Assembly (NCBI GenBank): GCA_029261295.1 | Contig: JAJDBP010000017.1 | Location: forward strand, 372,001-436,000 | Direction of reading: 5' to 3' | DNA length: 64,000 nucleotides | From: Nitrospirales bacterium | GTDB taxonomy: Bacteria; Nitrospirota; Nitrospiria; Nitrospirales; UBA8639 | Shown here: positions 63,825 to 64,000 of the stretch, piece after piece | Numbering within the stretch: position 1 is the stretch's first letter | Layout: the number at the start of each line of letters is the position of its first letter | Notes under the pieces: model-generated | What the model saw: only the letters and a program-made list of their open reading frames with translations | What the model was told of the DNA's origin: nothing | Databases searched by the model: none | Made by a program: the position numbers and the translations under genes

Positions 63825-64000
63825 CACGCAACCTTTACCTGCTTCAACACCCTCACATTGTGATATCGGTCATCCGTCATACTATTGGGGATTTTCCCAT
63901 CCTTGAATGCCTGACAAAGATCTCGAACGGCATCTTCAATGGCACGACGAGGCTTGAATCCAATTTTCTCTGCAATCTTATCTGATGTGATTCGATAGGA
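63824..64000 (-). CDS. NAD-dependent epimerase/dehydratase family protein, C-terminal end only
   Basis: The minus strand is open from the right window edge to a TGA at 63826-63824, giving the last 58 residues of a protein. They include SYRITSDKIAEKIGF, KPRRAIEDAVRDL and NSMTDDRYHNVRVLKQ, which match the C-terminal end of extended SDR sugar epimerases (S/T-x-K-I-x-x-x-L/I-G-F, then the amphipathic helix, then N-x-M-T-D-x-R-Y). Its stop codon overlaps the next start as TGATG. The operon therefore continues to the right of the window. Confidence 0.75.
   Translation of the reverse strand, partial: SYRITSDKIAEKIGFKPRRAIEDAVRDLCQAFKDGKIPNSMTDDRYHNVRVLKQVKVA

Overview
This 64 kb window looks like a chromosomal piece of a Gram-negative bacterium. 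The reasons are a Wzm/Wzt-type O-polysaccharide ABC exporter, a periplasmic di-haem peroxidase, UppP, and complete dTDP-rhamnose and UDP-GlcNAc routes. Base composition is moderately AT-rich, judged by eye. The enzyme mix would fit Nitrospirota or a deep proteobacterial lineage, but I cannot assign a phylum with confidence. I see no rRNA, tRNA, CRISPR array, insertion sequence or prophage.

Region 1 (1-10 kb) holds the 3' part of a cytochrome c peroxidase/MauG-type gene, a large FAD oxidoreductase, a secreted seven-repeat WD40 propeller and class I fumarase. It ends with a compact leftward set: MarR regulator, two VOC proteins, pirin, glutathionyl-hydroquinone reductase and a SnoaL-like protein. 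The set reads as a quinone/electrophile detoxification locus. The MarR gene has a good sigma70-type promoter with a 20-bp palindrome lying in its spacer and -10 box.

Region 2 (10-32.7 kb) is housekeeping: an orphan receiver protein opposite a large multi-PAS hybrid histidine kinase, ThiD, an alpha/beta hydrolase, a gamma-class carbonic anhydrase, a CPBP protease, UppP, the rfbBACD rhamnose operon, glmU-glmS, a DUF502 membrane protein, and tmk-holB-metG.

Region 3 (32.8-64 kb, running past the right edge) is a large surface-glycan locus, almost all on the minus strand. Its export module is wzm-wzt. Its modification module has asparagine synthetase, a radical SAM/SPASM protein, an FkbM methyltransferase, a NodU-type carbamoyltransferase, an AAC(3)-fold acetyltransferase and two other methyltransferases. 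A tightly overlapped operon (54.7-64 kb) contains a split transketolase, a DegT aminotransferase, a Gfo/Idh/MocA oxidoreductase, a UDP-glucose-dehydrogenase relative without the catalytic cysteine, a domain-swapped HldE-like kinase/nucleotidyltransferase and several SDR enzymes. Together they look like a route to an unusual nucleotide-activated sugar.

The most notable signal is a family of five diverged paralogues (34.9-36.1, 36.1-37.8, 37.9-39.3, 40.9-42.5 and 50.5-52.0 kb) that I cannot place in any named family. They share an N-terminal FWG block, a PDxxxSDG block and a DGDY block. I recognise no GT2 or GT4 glycosyltransferase in the locus, so these five, and perhaps the plus-strand gene at 52.2-53.4 kb, are the best candidates for the missing glycosyltransferases. 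One of the five carries a C-terminal SPRY domain. An rfbC-like gene at 46.8-47.4 kb is frameshifted.
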